The notes beneath the pieces were generated by a model that saw only the letters and a list, made by a program, of their open reading frames with translations, had not been told where the DNA came from and did not search any database. Shown in pieces: positions 25,327 through 34,327 of a stretch of 64,000 bases of DNA. Within the stretch, counting starts at the first letter, position 1; each line of letters begins with the position of its first letter. Origin of the DNA: Halomonas sp. HL-48 (GTDB taxonomy: Bacteria; Pseudomonadota; Gammaproteobacteria; Pseudomonadales; Halomonadaceae); NCBI RefSeq assembly GCF_001314875.1, contig NZ_LJZS01000006.1:99126-163125 (forward strand). Reading direction: 5' to 3'. The translations under genes were made by a program, and so were the position numbers.

Positions 25327-26334
25327 ATGCAAGCTTTATTGAATCGACGTCTGTTATGGGTGGGTGGCAAGGGCGGGGTGGGTAAAACCACCGTCGCTGC
25401 ATCACTGGGCGTGTTGGCCGCAAGCCGCGGGCGACGGGTATTGGTGGTGTCGACCGACCCCGCCCACAGTCTTGGTGATGTATTTGACCGCACGCTTGGC
25501 GACACCCCCCGGCGCCTGTTAGCCAACCTTGACGCGATGGAAATCGATCCTGACGTCGAAGTGGAGGCGCATCTAAAGCGTGTGACTGACCAGATGCGGC
25601 GCTATGCGGCTCCCGATATGATGAAGGAGTTAGAGCGGCAGATGCGGCTTACACGCCAGTCGCCAGGCACGCAGGAAGCGGCGCTGCTGGAGCGTCTGGC
25701 GCGTTTGATGATCGATGATGATGCTCCCTATGATCTGATCATTTTTGATACCGCGCCTACGGGGCATACGCTTAGGCTGTTAACCCTGCCGGAAGCCATG
25801 GCGGCCTGGACGGATGGCTTGCTAGCTCATAATCGTAAATCGGCAGAACTGGGTAAGGTGCTGGACCACTTGACCCCTAAACGCGGTCGAGATGTGGCGA
25901 CGCCGTTTGACGACCCCACGGAAGATCCCATGGATGATCTGGACGACCGTACCCGGGATGTGGCGAAGACATTGCTCAATCGTCGTCGCTTGTTTCACCA
26001 AGCGAGACGACGCATCGAAGATCCCCAGACGTGCAGCTTTCTGTTTGTCATGACCCCGGAGCGCTTGCCGATTCTGGAAACCGATCGCGCCGTGCGCGCG
26101 TTGGAGGAGGTCAATATACCGGTGGCAGGCACGCTGATTAATCGTGTCATACCTCAGGAGGCAGACGGCTCATTTTTACAGTCGCGACGCGAACAAGAGG
26201 CCACTTATTTGGCGCGTATTGATGAACTGTTTTCCCGTCTGCCACGCCCAACGCTGCCCTGGCTGTCCACCGATGTTCAAGGGTTTCAGGCACTGGAGAC
26301 ATTAGCCGGCAAACTTGAACAGCAAGGCTTTTAA
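25327..26334 (+). CDS. ArsA/Get3-like ATPase
   Basis: A 335-residue P-loop ATPase of the SIMIBI class. It has the deviant Walker A GGKGGVGKTT, STDPAHSLGDVF (switch I region) and FDTAPTGHTLRLL (switch II). A single ATPase unit is present, unlike the duplicated plasmid ArsA, and no arsenite-binding cysteine cluster or other ars gene is visible. The setting after cstA and the cory-CC-star gene suggests a role in membrane-protein handling or transporter control rather than arsenite export; that is inference. The ATG at 25327 gives a normal N-terminus just before the P-loop. The next gene overlaps its stop (TAATG). Confidence 0.85.
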   Translation: MQALLNRRLLWVGGKGGVGKTTVAASLGVLAASRGRRVLVVSTDPAHSLGDVFDRTLGDTPRRLLANLDAMEIDPDVEVEAHLKRVTDQMRRYAAPDMMKELERQMRLTRQSPGTQEAALLERLARLMIDDDAPYDLIIFDTAPTGHTLRLLTLPEAMAAWTDGLLAHNRKSAELGKVLDHLTPKRGRDVATPFDDPTEDPMDDLDDRTRDVAKTLLNRRRLFHQARRRIEDPQTCSFLFVMTPERLPILETDRAVRALEEVNIPVAGTLINRVIPQEADGSFLQSRREQEATYLARIDELFSRLPRPTLPWLSTDVQGFQALETLAGKLEQQGF

Positions 26335-27401
26335 TGCGGGCTTTGCTGCTGTCCGCTTACGATGCCGTGAGCCACCGTTACTGGGCCGATAGCGTTATGC
26401 AACACGTCCAGGGCGTGGAATGGACGGCGCTACGTTTGCCGGCGCGGAATTTTAGCTGGCGGGTCAGGGGCAATCCGCTAACGTGGCTATTGAAGGAAGG
26501 AGACACCCTAAGCCAGTCTTACGATGTGGTGCTTGCGACCTCGATGGTGGATCTGGCGACCCTGGCGGGGCTGTTTCCGTCGCTAGGCCGCGCGCGCAAG
26601 ATCGTCTATTTCCACGAGAATCAGTTTGCCTACCCCGAATCGGGAGCACAGCGGCCCCAGGTGGAAGCCAAGATGGTGAATCTGTATGCGGCACTGGCGG
26701 CCGATACCCTAGTATTCAATACCGCCTACAACCGCGATTCGTTCATTGACGGTGCCCGCGCTTTTTTAAAGAAAATGCCCGAAAATGTGCCAGCGGTAAA
26801 ACCCCTCGAAGCGCTTCGTCAGCGTGCCAGGGTGTTGCCCGTGCCGATCATGCCGCTTGCCGCCGAGCCACTCGCCAAGCGTCGCCCCGGACGCATACTC
26901 TGGAACCACCGCTGGGAGTACGATAAAAACCCTGAGGACTTTTTCGCGGTGCTGTTCGAGCTAAGCGAACGTGACGTGGACTTCGAACTGACGGTGGTGG
27001 GCCAGCGCTTTCGTCACGTGCCGGCGATTTTTGCCCAGGCGGAGCAGCGCCTAGCCGCTCATATCACTGCCTGGGGCCCCCTGCCGGAAGGAGACTACCA
27101 GGCCGAGCTGGATAAGGCGGACATCGTGGTGTCCACCACCTGGCAGGAATTTCAGGGGCTTTCGATTATGGAGGCGGCCCAGCGCGGCGCGCTCCCCCTG
27201 GTGCCGGATCGGCTGTGTTTCCCCGACCTCTACCCGGCGGCCTATCGCTACGACGGCACGCGTCAAGGGCTCTACGAGCGCCTTCACCAATGGCTGACCG
27301 CCCCAGCCACCCGGCCCGAGCGTCTGATGACCGATCATTGGGAGTGGCCCACCTGGCAGGCGGCCTACGCTGAGCTGCTGACGGAAGGCGCCTCTAACTG
27401 A
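26334..27401 (+). CDS. GTDC1/DUF3524-type glycosyltransferase, candidate tRNA-queuosine mannosyltransferase
   Basis: A 355-residue GT-B glycosyltransferase with the DUF3524 N-terminal domain: LLSAYDAVSHRYWAD, FHENQFAYP and NTAYNRDSF. The C-terminal half has ILWNHRWEYDKNPEDFF and the nucleotide-sugar site STTWQEFQGLSIMEA. The animal relative GTDC1 adds mannose to queuosine in tRNA-Asp, and bacterial members are now often named accordingly; activity here is by homology only. The ATG overlaps the stop of the ATPase gene. Its last 37 bases overlap the end of the convergent carbonic-anhydrase-like gene. Confidence 0.78.
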   Translation: MRALLLSAYDAVSHRYWADSVMQHVQGVEWTALRLPARNFSWRVRGNPLTWLLKEGDTLSQSYDVVLATSMVDLATLAGLFPSLGRARKIVYFHENQFAYPESGAQRPQVEAKMVNLYAALAADTLVFNTAYNRDSFIDGARAFLKKMPENVPAVKPLEALRQRARVLPVPIMPLAAEPLAKRRPGRILWNHRWEYDKNPEDFFAVLFELSERDVDFELTVVGQRFRHVPAIFAQAEQRLAAHITAWGPLPEGDYQAELDKADIVVSTTWQEFQGLSIMEAAQRGALPLVPDRLCFPDLYPAAYRYDGTRQGLYERLHQWLTAPATRPERLMTDHWEWPTWQAAYAELLTEGASN

Positions 27402-28459
27402 TCCAGGCGGCGCGTCGGCCAATGTACGACGGCCGTGTGTCGCCGCATGGTGGCCGCCAGCGCTGGATGCTCACGACGAATGACCTGCTCGGCAAAGTCA
27501 GAGAGAAAGCGCGACTTGAGTTCGGCGCGCGCACGATCGACCCCGCTGTGCTGGTAAGGGGTGGAGGCGAGGAGCAGAAAGCCATCATCGGGGATGCGTC
27601 CTGCCTGGCGGTTGGCGTCGATAATAGCCGCGGCGGTGCCAATCGGCGCGGCGAGGTCCGGCCCGTAAGGCCCGATGATCAGCGCGGTGTTGGGCAGGTG
27701 CAGGAAATCAAAGCCTCTGCCGATGCAGATCACCCATTCGCGATGCTCGATATCCAACTCGCGCTTGACGCCCTGGAGTTCGCGAACGTGGGCGAGGTTG
27801 CCGGTTAGCAAGGGCAACAGATCGCGGCGCATCTCGAAAGGCATATCGGGGCAGGTGGCTTGCAGCTGTGCGCCAAGCTGTTCCGCTGAGTGGTCAAGGC
27901 AGTCGCGTATATCCAGGGTGGCCCCGTGCTGGCCGTGAACAATCAAGGCGTCACTGTCGGTTTCAAACCCGCAAACCAGCGGGTAGACCTGCTGGCGGTC
28001 ACGGCCGAATAAATGCTCGGCCTGTTCAGCGATGGTATAGGCATGTGCCCTGGCGGCGTGCGTATCGCAATTGAAGCCAGCGCACCCCCGCATGCTATTC
28101 CCCTGGGAAAAGTGATAGGTGATCAGCATCAGAGTACCGCGGCCTTCCCTGGCCGCTTCGATGACCGACTCGGTCAGCAGTTCGCCCAAATACGGCCAGC
28201 CGAGGTCGAAAATGCCGCCCAGGTTGCGAAAGGGGGTAATGATGCCCAGCGGCGTGCGCGTGGCGTGGGGAATATGAATGCGGCCGTCCATGCATTTCAT
28301 GACCAGTAGCGAAGTGGGGTGCTTGGCGATATAGCGCTGCCTGGCCAGCCAGGCTTCAGGACTGCAAAAGTGCGCCGCGTGTTGGCGCGATAAATCGAAC
28401 AGCGCGTCAATGCGCGCTTCGATGGGCTGGTCATGCAGCAGTGAGGCAGGGGTGGGCAT
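27365..28459 (-). CDS. CsoSCA-like carbonic anhydrase candidate
   Basis: A 364-residue soluble protein whose core resembles the carboxysome-shell carbonic anhydrase (CsoSCA) branch of the beta class. The motif VMKCMDGRI supplies a potential zinc ligand C56 with D58 and R60, and ITYHFSQGNSMRGCAGF supplies H116 and C126; the ten-residue H-to-C spacing is like CsoSCA and unlike the HxxC of ordinary beta enzymes. No carboxysome or RuBisCO gene is in the window. The ATG at 28459 follows GGAG; an upstream TTG would overlap nth. The function (CO2 hydration) is inferred from motifs and from recollection of how similar proteins are named. Confidence 0.6.
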   Translation of the reverse strand: MPTPASLLHDQPIEARIDALFDLSRQHAAHFCSPEAWLARQRYIAKHPTSLLVMKCMDGRIHIPHATRTPLGIITPFRNLGGIFDLGWPYLGELLTESVIEAAREGRGTLMLITYHFSQGNSMRGCAGFNCDTHAARAHAYTIAEQAEHLFGRDRQQVYPLVCGFETDSDALIVHGQHGATLDIRDCLDHSAEQLGAQLQATCPDMPFEMRRDLLPLLTGNLAHVRELQGVKRELDIEHREWVICIGRGFDFLHLPNTALIIGPYGPDLAAPIGTAAAIIDANRQAGRIPDDGFLLLASTPYQHSGVDRARAELKSRFLSDFAEQVIRREHPALAATMRRHTAVVHWPTRRLDQLEAPSVSSSA

Positions 28460-28490
28460 GGACGGTCTGTCTCCAGATGATGAAACGCCG

Positions 28491-29129
28491 TCAGGCGATC
28501 TCGGTCTTTTCCTTATAGTCGCATAAATCTTCAATGATGCAGCTGCCGCAGCGAGGTTTGCGGGCGATACACGTATACCGGCCGTGCAGAATCAGCCAGT
28601 GGTGGGCGTCCTTTAGAAACGGCTTGGGGATATGTCGCAGCAGCTTCTGCTCTACTTCGATGACGTTCTTGCCCTTGGCGATGCCCGTGCGATTGGACAC
28701 ACGAAATATATGTGTGTCCACCGCCATGGTCGGCTGGCCGAAGGCGGTGTTCAAAATGACGTTGGCCGTTTTGCGGCCGACACCGGGCAGAGCTTCGAGC
28801 GCCGCGCGGGTCTGGGGCACCTCGCCGCCGTGGTGCTCGACCAGCAGGTGACAGGTTTTCATCAGATTCTCGGCTTTGGTGTTATACAGACCGATGGTCT
28901 TGATGTGCATTTTCAGCCCGTCGATGCCCAGATCGATGATTGCCTGGGGCGTATTGGCAACGGGGAATAGCCGGTCGGTGGCCTTGTTGACGCCTACGTC
29001 AGTGGCCTGGGCGGAGAGCAGCACGGCGGCGAGCAGTTCAAACGGCGTGTTCCAGTTAAGCTCGGTGGTCGGGTGAGGATTTTCTGCCTGCAGGCGAGCG
29101 AAAATCTCGTAACGCTTTTGGGCATTCAT
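28491..29129 (-). CDS. nth: Endonuclease III (base-excision DNA glycosylase/AP lyase)
   Basis: Nth removes oxidised pyrimidines from DNA. The 212 residues equal the E. coli length within one or two. The helix-hairpin-helix LPGVGRKTANV contains catalytic K120, and VDTHIFRV contains D138. The [4Fe-4S] cluster ligands have the standard C-x6-C-x2-C-x5-C spacing near the C-terminus. It ends the rsx operon, 14 bases after rsxE, as in E. coli. Confidence 0.97.
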   Translation of the reverse strand: MNAQKRYEIFARLQAENPHPTTELNWNTPFELLAAVLLSAQATDVGVNKATDRLFPVANTPQAIIDLGIDGLKMHIKTIGLYNTKAENLMKTCHLLVEHHGGEVPQTRAALEALPGVGRKTANVILNTAFGQPTMAVDTHIFRVSNRTGIAKGKNVIEVEQKLLRHIPKPFLKDAHHWLILHGRYTCIARKPRCGSCIIEDLCDYKEKTEIA

Positions 29130-29143
29130 GGCAAACCTCTGGG

Positions 29144-29845
29144 TTATTTGATCGTTCCGGTGACGCGCACTCGGCGCTGTTCCCGGGGCGTCACGGCCTT
29201 GGGTTGTTGGGACGCCTGACGCCGCTGATCAATGCGGTTCTTGAGCGCGATCAGCAGCCCCGCCACAAAAAAGGCGCCGGGCGGCAGAATGAAAAACAGG
29301 AACTGATAGTCGTCGATCAACGTCAGCTGCCAACCCTCGGCCATAGGGCCAAACAGCAGCGACATCTCCCTGAACAGGGTGCCCTGGCCAAGCAGCTCAC
29401 GCAGTGCGCCAAGCACGATCAGCACCGCGCCAAAACCGAGCCCCATCATCAGGCCATCAAGGGCGGCGGGCAGCACTGGCTGGCGCGAGGCAAACGCCTC
29501 CGCGCGGCCCAGGATCGCGCAGTTGGTGACAATCAGCGGAATAAAAATACCCAGCACCTGATAAAGCGGGTAGGCGTAAGCGGCCATCAGCAGCTCGGCA
29601 CAGGTGACGAAGGCGGCAATGATCATCACAAACGCCGGCAGGCGAACGGCACTGGGTACCTGATGACGCATCAGCGATACCGTGGTGCTGGCGCCGACCA
29701 TCACCACCAGGGTCGCGATCGCCAGGCCCAGGGCGTTGACGACGTTTGCGCTTACTGCCAGCAGCGGGCACAAGCCCAATAGCTGCACGAGGGCCGGGTT
29801 ATTCGACCATAGCCCTTCACGGGTCAGTTGGCCTAGCTGGCTCAT
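29144..29845 (-). CDS. rsxE: Electron transport complex subunit RsxE (RnfE)
   Basis: A 233-residue inner-membrane subunit of the Rsx/Rnf complex, with about six hydrophobic helices. Landmarks are [37 protein letters not shown] and [15 protein letters not shown] (each family-typical). RsxE pairs structurally with RsxA around a membrane iron-sulfur site. A basic, Gln/Arg-rich tail of about 30 residues follows the last helix. Its ATG overlaps the rsxG stop by four bases. Confidence 0.95.
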   Translation of the reverse strand: MSQLGQLTREGLWSNNPALVQLLGLCPLLAVSANVVNALGLAIATLVVMVGASTTVSLMRHQVPSAVRLPAFVMIIAAFVTCAELLMAAYAYPLYQVLGIFIPLIVTNCAILGRAEAFASRQPVLPAALDGLMMGLGFGAVLIVLGALRELLGQGTLFREMSLLFGPMAEGWQLTLIDDYQFLFFILPPGAFFVAGLLIALKNRIDQRRQASQQPKAVTPREQRRVRVTGTIK

Positions 29846-30465
29846 GGTGACGTCTCCACAGGGTCGTCGAACAGCGGTGTATTATCAGCGTATTGCAGCG
29901 CATCATGCACGGCGCCGACCACGGCGCGGGGCGTGATGGTAGCGCCGGTAAAGGCATCAAAGTGCCCGCCGTCCTGGGTAACGGCCCAGTCGCCGGATGT
30001 TAACGCGTCAAGACTCAAGCCGTTAAAGCTGGTAATCCAGTCGCTGCGTCGGCGCTCGATGTCATCCCCCAGCCCCGGGGTTTCCTGATGCTGGGTGACG
30101 CGCACGCCGGTGATGCGCTGCTCACCGTCAATACCTACCAGCAAATGAATCTCCCCGTTGTAGCCCCGCCGGGTCGCCACCGGCAGAACAACCGCCCGCT
30201 GGTCGGCGTTTTCCACCCGCCAGCCGGTGGCGCCCTCGGGGAAGCCTAGTTGTCGTGCATTGGGTAGCGTTATTTCTGAGGCGGATGCCTGGCGGGTAAG
30301 CGCCTCAGGCAGCACGGCCTGGCGTTGGCGCTGCTGATAGGCGTGCTGGTGGGCATCGATGCGTTCGGCGGTGAAGGCGCGAAGCGAGGCAACGCTACCC
30401 GCCGTGATCAGGGCAAAGGTGCCGAGCACCAGTGCGCCGCGCTGCATGGCGCTGAAGGTGGTCAT
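29842..30465 (-). CDS. rsxG: Electron transport complex subunit RsxG (RnfG), covalent FMN carrier
   Basis: A 207-residue protein with one N-terminal membrane helix and a periplasmic FMN-binding domain. FMN is expected to be linked through phosphoester to the last threonine of [11 protein letters not shown], matching the S/TGAT flavinylation motif. [12 protein letters not shown] is another family motif. Overlaps of four bases with rsxD and rsxE show tight coupling. An ApbE flavin transferase is needed for its maturation; none is in the window. Confidence 0.95.
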   Translation of the reverse strand: MTTFSAMQRGALVLGTFALITAGSVASLRAFTAERIDAHQHAYQQRQRQAVLPEALTRQASASEITLPNARQLGFPEGATGWRVENADQRAVVLPVATRRGYNGEIHLLVGIDGEQRITGVRVTQHQETPGLGDDIERRRSDWITSFNGLSLDALTSGDWAVTQDGGHFDAFTGATITPRAVVGAVHDALQYADNTPLFDDPVETSP

Positions 30466-31490
30466 GAGCGCTCCTTGGCCGGTGCAGGTTGGCGGCCCGC
30501 CGGGCGAGGCGCGGTGTATAGATCCAGCAGCGGGACGCCCAGGTTCATAAGCAGCACGGCAAACGCCACGGCATCGGGGTAGCCGCCCCAGGTGCGAATC
30601 AGCATGACGAGCACGCCAATGCCCGCCGCATAAATCAGTTTACCGCGCTGGCTGGTGGCGGCCGAGACCGGGTCGGTAGCAATAAAAAACGCGCCAAACA
30701 GCGTCGCGCCGGTCAACAGGTGCAGCAAGGGCGAGGCAAAGCGGTCCGGCTCGAGCCAGTGCAGCAGCGTGGCCATGACCATCATGCTGCCCAGCATGGC
30801 GACGGGAATGTGCCAGCTGATAAGACGTTTGGCCAGCAGCAGCACGCCGCCCGCCAACCAGGCGAGCGCGACCCACCGCCAGGCATTCAGAGTGCCCTCG
30901 GGCAGCGGCTGACCGGCCCAGAAGTCACTGGCCGACACGCTATCCCCTTTATGCTTGAAGGCATCCAGGGGCGTGGCGCCGCTGAGGCCATCAATCTGCG
31001 CGAGGGAGGCGCTGCCGGTGATTTGCCCCCACAGTGCATCGGGCCATAGCGGCTGAGGGGGCGACCACAGGGTCATGTAGGTCGGGAACGATACCAGAAG
31101 CAGCGCATAGCCCACCATGGCGGGATTGAAGGGATTATGGCCCAGACCACCGTAGAGCTGTTTGGCCACCACAATCGCGGCGAGCATGCCGACACCGATC
31201 AGCCACCAGGGGCTTGCCGGGGGCAGCGATGCGCCCAGCAAGACGCCGCTGAGTAGCGCGCTTGAGTCACTGAGCGGGCGCAGGGAGCGCTGGCGAAGCC
31301 GCAATATAAGCGCTTCAAAGCCGAGCCCGAAGGCGGCGGCAAGTAATACATTGCTGATCACCCCCAGCCCGAAAAAAAACGTCATGGTGGCAAGGCCGGG
31401 CAGCGTCGCGACGATCACCCAGCCCATGATGCTGCCGGTGCTCGGCGCCGGCTTTATAAGGCTTCGATCAGTGTGGGACGCATGCAGCAT
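30462..31490 (-). CDS. rsxD: Electron transport complex subunit RsxD (RnfD), covalent FMN carrier
   Basis: A 342-residue polytopic membrane subunit of the NqrB/RnfD family. The flavinylation motif is LSGATPLDAFK in the periplasmic loop near residue 170. KQLYGGLGHNPFNPAM and FFIATDPVSAATS are typical of the family. The gene overlaps rsxG by four bases and follows rsxC by two, within the rsxABCDGE order. Confidence 0.96.
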   Translation of the reverse strand: MLHASHTDRSLIKPAPSTGSIMGWVIVATLPGLATMTFFFGLGVISNVLLAAAFGLGFEALILRLRQRSLRPLSDSSALLSGVLLGASLPPASPWWLIGVGMLAAIVVAKQLYGGLGHNPFNPAMVGYALLLVSFPTYMTLWSPPQPLWPDALWGQITGSASLAQIDGLSGATPLDAFKHKGDSVSASDFWAGQPLPEGTLNAWRWVALAWLAGGVLLLAKRLISWHIPVAMLGSMMVMATLLHWLEPDRFASPLLHLLTGATLFGAFFIATDPVSAATSQRGKLIYAAGIGVLVMLIRTWGGYPDAVAFAVLLMNLGVPLLDLYTAPRPAGRQPAPAKERS

Positions 31491-31492
31491 GG

Positions 31493-33148
31493 TTAACGGC
31501 TCTCTTGGGGCGCGCTGGCGTCACGGGCCTTGGCCAGGTGGGCGTCGGCCGCTTGCAGGTTTTCCTGCGCCGTGGCCAGCTGGATTTCCAGGTCTTCGTG
31601 GGGCTGATCGGGTTCCTGCTGAGCGGCCCGTGCCAGGTTCTTCTCGGCCTTTCTGACGGCGGCTTTGGCCGCCGTCTGTGCGATCCGCAAGCTGCGCAGG
31701 TCGGCCTGGGGCGACGTCGACTGGGCGCCCGTGGGCTGGCCTGACGCTTGCTTTGCCAGGCGTGCCTGCCGGCGGGCCTGTTTTTGTGCCTCTTCGCGGG
31801 CGAGCCGTGCCTGGCGCCATTCAAAACGATGCTTGGCGTGTTCGGCCTTGGCGGCCTCCAGCCGCTGGTGGCGAAGCCGTGCCTTGGCGCTGCGGTAGTC
31901 GACCACCAGCGGGATATGGCTGGGGCAGACATAGCTGCAGGCGTTGCACTCGATGCAGTCGAACAGGCGATAGTGGGCCAGCTTGTCATCGTCCTGGGCG
32001 CGGGCGTACCAGTGCAGTTGCTGGGGCAGCAGGTGAGCTGGACAGACGTCTTCGCAGGCCCCACAGCGGATACAGGGGGATTCCAGCGGCGAAGGTGGCA
32101 GCTCCTGCCGCGTGGCGGCAATCAGGCAGTTGGTCGCTTTGCAGATGACGCCGTCAAGGTCGGCGTGCTGCGTGCCCATCATCGGCCCGCCTTCGATGAG
32201 CTGATCGAGCGTTGCGCGCTGCAGGCCCGCTTCCTCGAGCAGTGTCGCCACCGGTGTGCCGATGCGCACCCAGCGATTGCCAGGGTCGTCGAGGGCGTCA
32301 CCGGTCAGGGTCACCAGCCGCTCCACCAGCGGTTCGCCATCGCGAACCGCGCGCAGTGCGGCTAACAGGGTGCCGGGGTTATGGCACAGTACCCCGACGT
32401 CGGCGGGTAGCCCCTGGTGGGGCACGTCCCGGTCAAGAAGTGCCTTGATCAATTGGCGTTCGCCACCGCTTGGGTAGCGCGTAGCGATAACGTGAAGCGT
32501 CACTGGCCGCGGCTGGCTTGTCGCCATGGCGTGCTCAAGCGCCTGGACGGCCTCGGGTTTGTTGTCTTCGATGCCCACTACGATCCGGCGGGCGTCGCAC
32601 AGCGAGGCGATGAGCTGGGCGCCTTCGAGAACGTCGTCGGCAAAGTGTCGCAGGGTAAGGTCATCGACGGTGATGTAGGGCTCGCACTCGGCGGCGTTGA
32701 CCACCAGGGTATCGATGCGCTGGCGCTCGCCGAGGCGCGCCTTGATATGGGTAGGGAAGCCCGCCCCGCCCAGACCTACCACGCCGCTCTGCTCAAGGCG
32801 TACCAACAGTGCTTCTGCGCTAACGTTTGGCCAGTCCAGCGGCGGCAGGCGCTGCCAGGTGTCGTGACCGTCACCCTCGATGGTGATGGCCATGGCGTCG
32901 CTGTGGGTTACCGTGCCGCTGATGCTGGCGTGCAGGTCCGCTGAGATCATGCCATCGCAGCGGGCAATGGGGGTGCCGACGCGCACCCGGTCGCCTACCA
33001 CGACGATAGCGCGGGCGGGGCGCCCGGCGTGCTGGTCCAGGGGAAGCACGACGCGACTGGGTAGCGCTGCATGACGCAGCGGCACCAGGGAGCGCTGTTT
33101 GCGTTCGGGCGGGTAGACGCCGCCATGAAACTCAAATGTGCGAGCCAT
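31493..33148 (-). CDS. rsxC: Electron transport complex subunit RsxC (RnfC)
   Basis: A 551-residue peripheral subunit thought to accept electrons from NADH through FMN and iron-sulfur clusters. The N-terminus [13 protein letters not shown] is typical, [10 protein letters not shown] marks the nucleotide site, and two [4Fe-4S] motifs are present: [17 protein letters not shown] and [17 protein letters not shown]. After about residue 425 it ends in a charged Ala/Lys/Gln-rich helical tail, shorter than the long repeat tail of E. coli RsxC (740). The ATG at 33148 has AAGGAG upstream and overlaps the rsxB end by 17 bases. Confidence 0.95.
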   Translation of the reverse strand: MARTFEFHGGVYPPERKQRSLVPLRHAALPSRVVLPLDQHAGRPARAIVVVGDRVRVGTPIARCDGMISADLHASISGTVTHSDAMAITIEGDGHDTWQRLPPLDWPNVSAEALLVRLEQSGVVGLGGAGFPTHIKARLGERQRIDTLVVNAAECEPYITVDDLTLRHFADDVLEGAQLIASLCDARRIVVGIEDNKPEAVQALEHAMATSQPRPVTLHVIATRYPSGGERQLIKALLDRDVPHQGLPADVGVLCHNPGTLLAALRAVRDGEPLVERLVTLTGDALDDPGNRWVRIGTPVATLLEEAGLQRATLDQLIEGGPMMGTQHADLDGVICKATNCLIAATRQELPPSPLESPCIRCGACEDVCPAHLLPQQLHWYARAQDDDKLAHYRLFDCIECNACSYVCPSHIPLVVDYRSAKARLRHQRLEAAKAEHAKHRFEWRQARLAREEAQKQARRQARLAKQASGQPTGAQSTSPQADLRSLRIAQTAAKAAVRKAEKNLARAAQQEPDQPHEDLEIQLATAQENLQAADAHLAKARDASAPQESR

Positions 33149-33737
33149 GGGGCGTCTCCTTGGGGTGACGGTCGCTGGCAATCACAAGCGGTGGGCGGGT
33201 GACTGGCTGCCACTGCTCAAGCGGGGTGCGTCGCGGCAGCATGTCGATGCAATCCACCGGGCAGGGGTCAAGACACAGATCGCAGCCCGTACACTCATCC
33301 TCGATTACGGTGTGCATCTGTTTGGCGGCCCCGATGATCGCATCCACTGGGCAGGCCTGGATGCACTTGGTGCAGCCAATACATTCATCCTCGCGAATGA
33401 AGGCGACCAGGGCCTCGTCGGTGGCCTCGCCGTCCAGCGGTTCGGGCGCGCGACCCAGCAGGTCGGCGAGTGCTGTGATGGTCGACTCCCCACCGGGTGG
33501 GCACTTGTTGAGTGCATCGCCCTGGTTGATGGCCTCGGCGTAGGGACGGCAGCCGGGGTAGCCGCATTGGCCGCATTGGGTCTGCGGGAGCAGGGCGTCA
33601 ATTTGTTCAACGAGGGACGAATCATCGCCCTTGAAGCGCTCGTTGACCGCGCCCAGCAAGGCGCCAAAGCCCACCCCCAGCGCGGTGAGCACACCCACGG
33701 CGCTGAGCAGACCGACCATCGAAAATGCATCGCTCAT
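33132..33737 (-). CDS. rsxB: Electron transport complex subunit RsxB (RnfB), ferredoxin-like
   Basis: A 201-residue membrane-attached iron-sulfur protein. One N-terminal helix is followed by the Fe-S domain [16 protein letters not shown]...CPPGG and two ferredoxin-type motifs, [16 protein letters not shown] and [16 protein letters not shown]. It relays electrons between RsxC and the membrane subunits. It starts eight bases after the rsxA stop. Confidence 0.97.
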   Translation of the reverse strand: MSDAFSMVGLLSAVGVLTALGVGFGALLGAVNERFKGDDSSLVEQIDALLPQTQCGQCGYPGCRPYAEAINQGDALNKCPPGGESTITALADLLGRAPEPLDGEATDEALVAFIREDECIGCTKCIQACPVDAIIGAAKQMHTVIEDECTGCDLCLDPCPVDCIDMLPRRTPLEQWQPVTRPPLVIASDRHPKETPHGSHI

Positions 33738-33745
33738 TGATCCCC

Positions 33746-34327
33746 CTAACCCTGAACCAGGCCTGAAAAGCCCATGAAGGCGAGCGACATCAAGCTGGCG
33801 GTAATCATCGCAATGGCGGCGCCTTTAAAAGGGGACGGAACGTCAGCCGCTGCCAGGCGTTCGCGCATGGCGGCAAACAGCACCAGCACCAGGGAAAACC
33901 CAACGGCAGCGCCGAGGCCGTAAAGCGTGGTGGAGAGAAAATCCAGCTCGCGGTTGAGCGATAACAGCGCAACGCCCAGCACCGCACAGTTGGTGGTGAT
34001 CAACGGAAGAAAAATACCCAGTACGCGATGCAGCAACGGACTTAGCTGGCGCACCATGATATCAGTGAATTGCACCACGGCGGCGATCACCACGATGAAA
34101 CTGATGGTGCGTAAATAGGTGACGTCCAGAGGCACCAGCAGGCCATGGTAGACCACGAAACTCGCAGCGGAGGCCAGCGTCAGCACAAAGGTCGTGGCCA
34201 GGGACATGCCCATCGCCGACTCGAGCTTGTTGGAAACGCCCATGAACGGGCACAGGCCAAGAAACTGTACCAGCACGAAGTTGTTGACCAGTGCCGTGCT
34301 GACCAAAATCACAAAGAGTTCATTCAT
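33746..34327 (-). CDS. rsxA: Electron transport complex subunit RsxA (RnfA)
   Basis: A 193-residue, six-helix inner-membrane subunit. It carries [18 protein letters not shown] and [15 protein letters not shown], the cysteine-containing half-helices shared with RsxE. The complex links NADH/ferredoxin chemistry to ion movement, or in E. coli keeps SoxR reduced. Its ATG overlaps the stop of the upstream diguanylate cyclase gene by four bases, which is not the usual start of an rsx operon. Confidence 0.97.
   Translation of the reverse strand: MNELFVILVSTALVNNFVLVQFLGLCPFMGVSNKLESAMGMSLATTFVLTLASAASFVVYHGLLVPLDVTYLRTISFIVVIAAVVQFTDIMVRQLSPLLHRVLGIFLPLITTNCAVLGVALLSLNRELDFLSTTLYGLGAAVGFSLVLVLFAAMRERLAAADVPSPFKGAAIAMITASLMSLAFMGFSGLVQG

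Noticed and set aside
25327..26334. Arsenite export ATPase ArsA
   Set aside because: There is one ATPase unit, no cysteine cluster for arsenite and no arsB, arsD or arsR nearby, so only the ArsA/Get3 fold is claimed.
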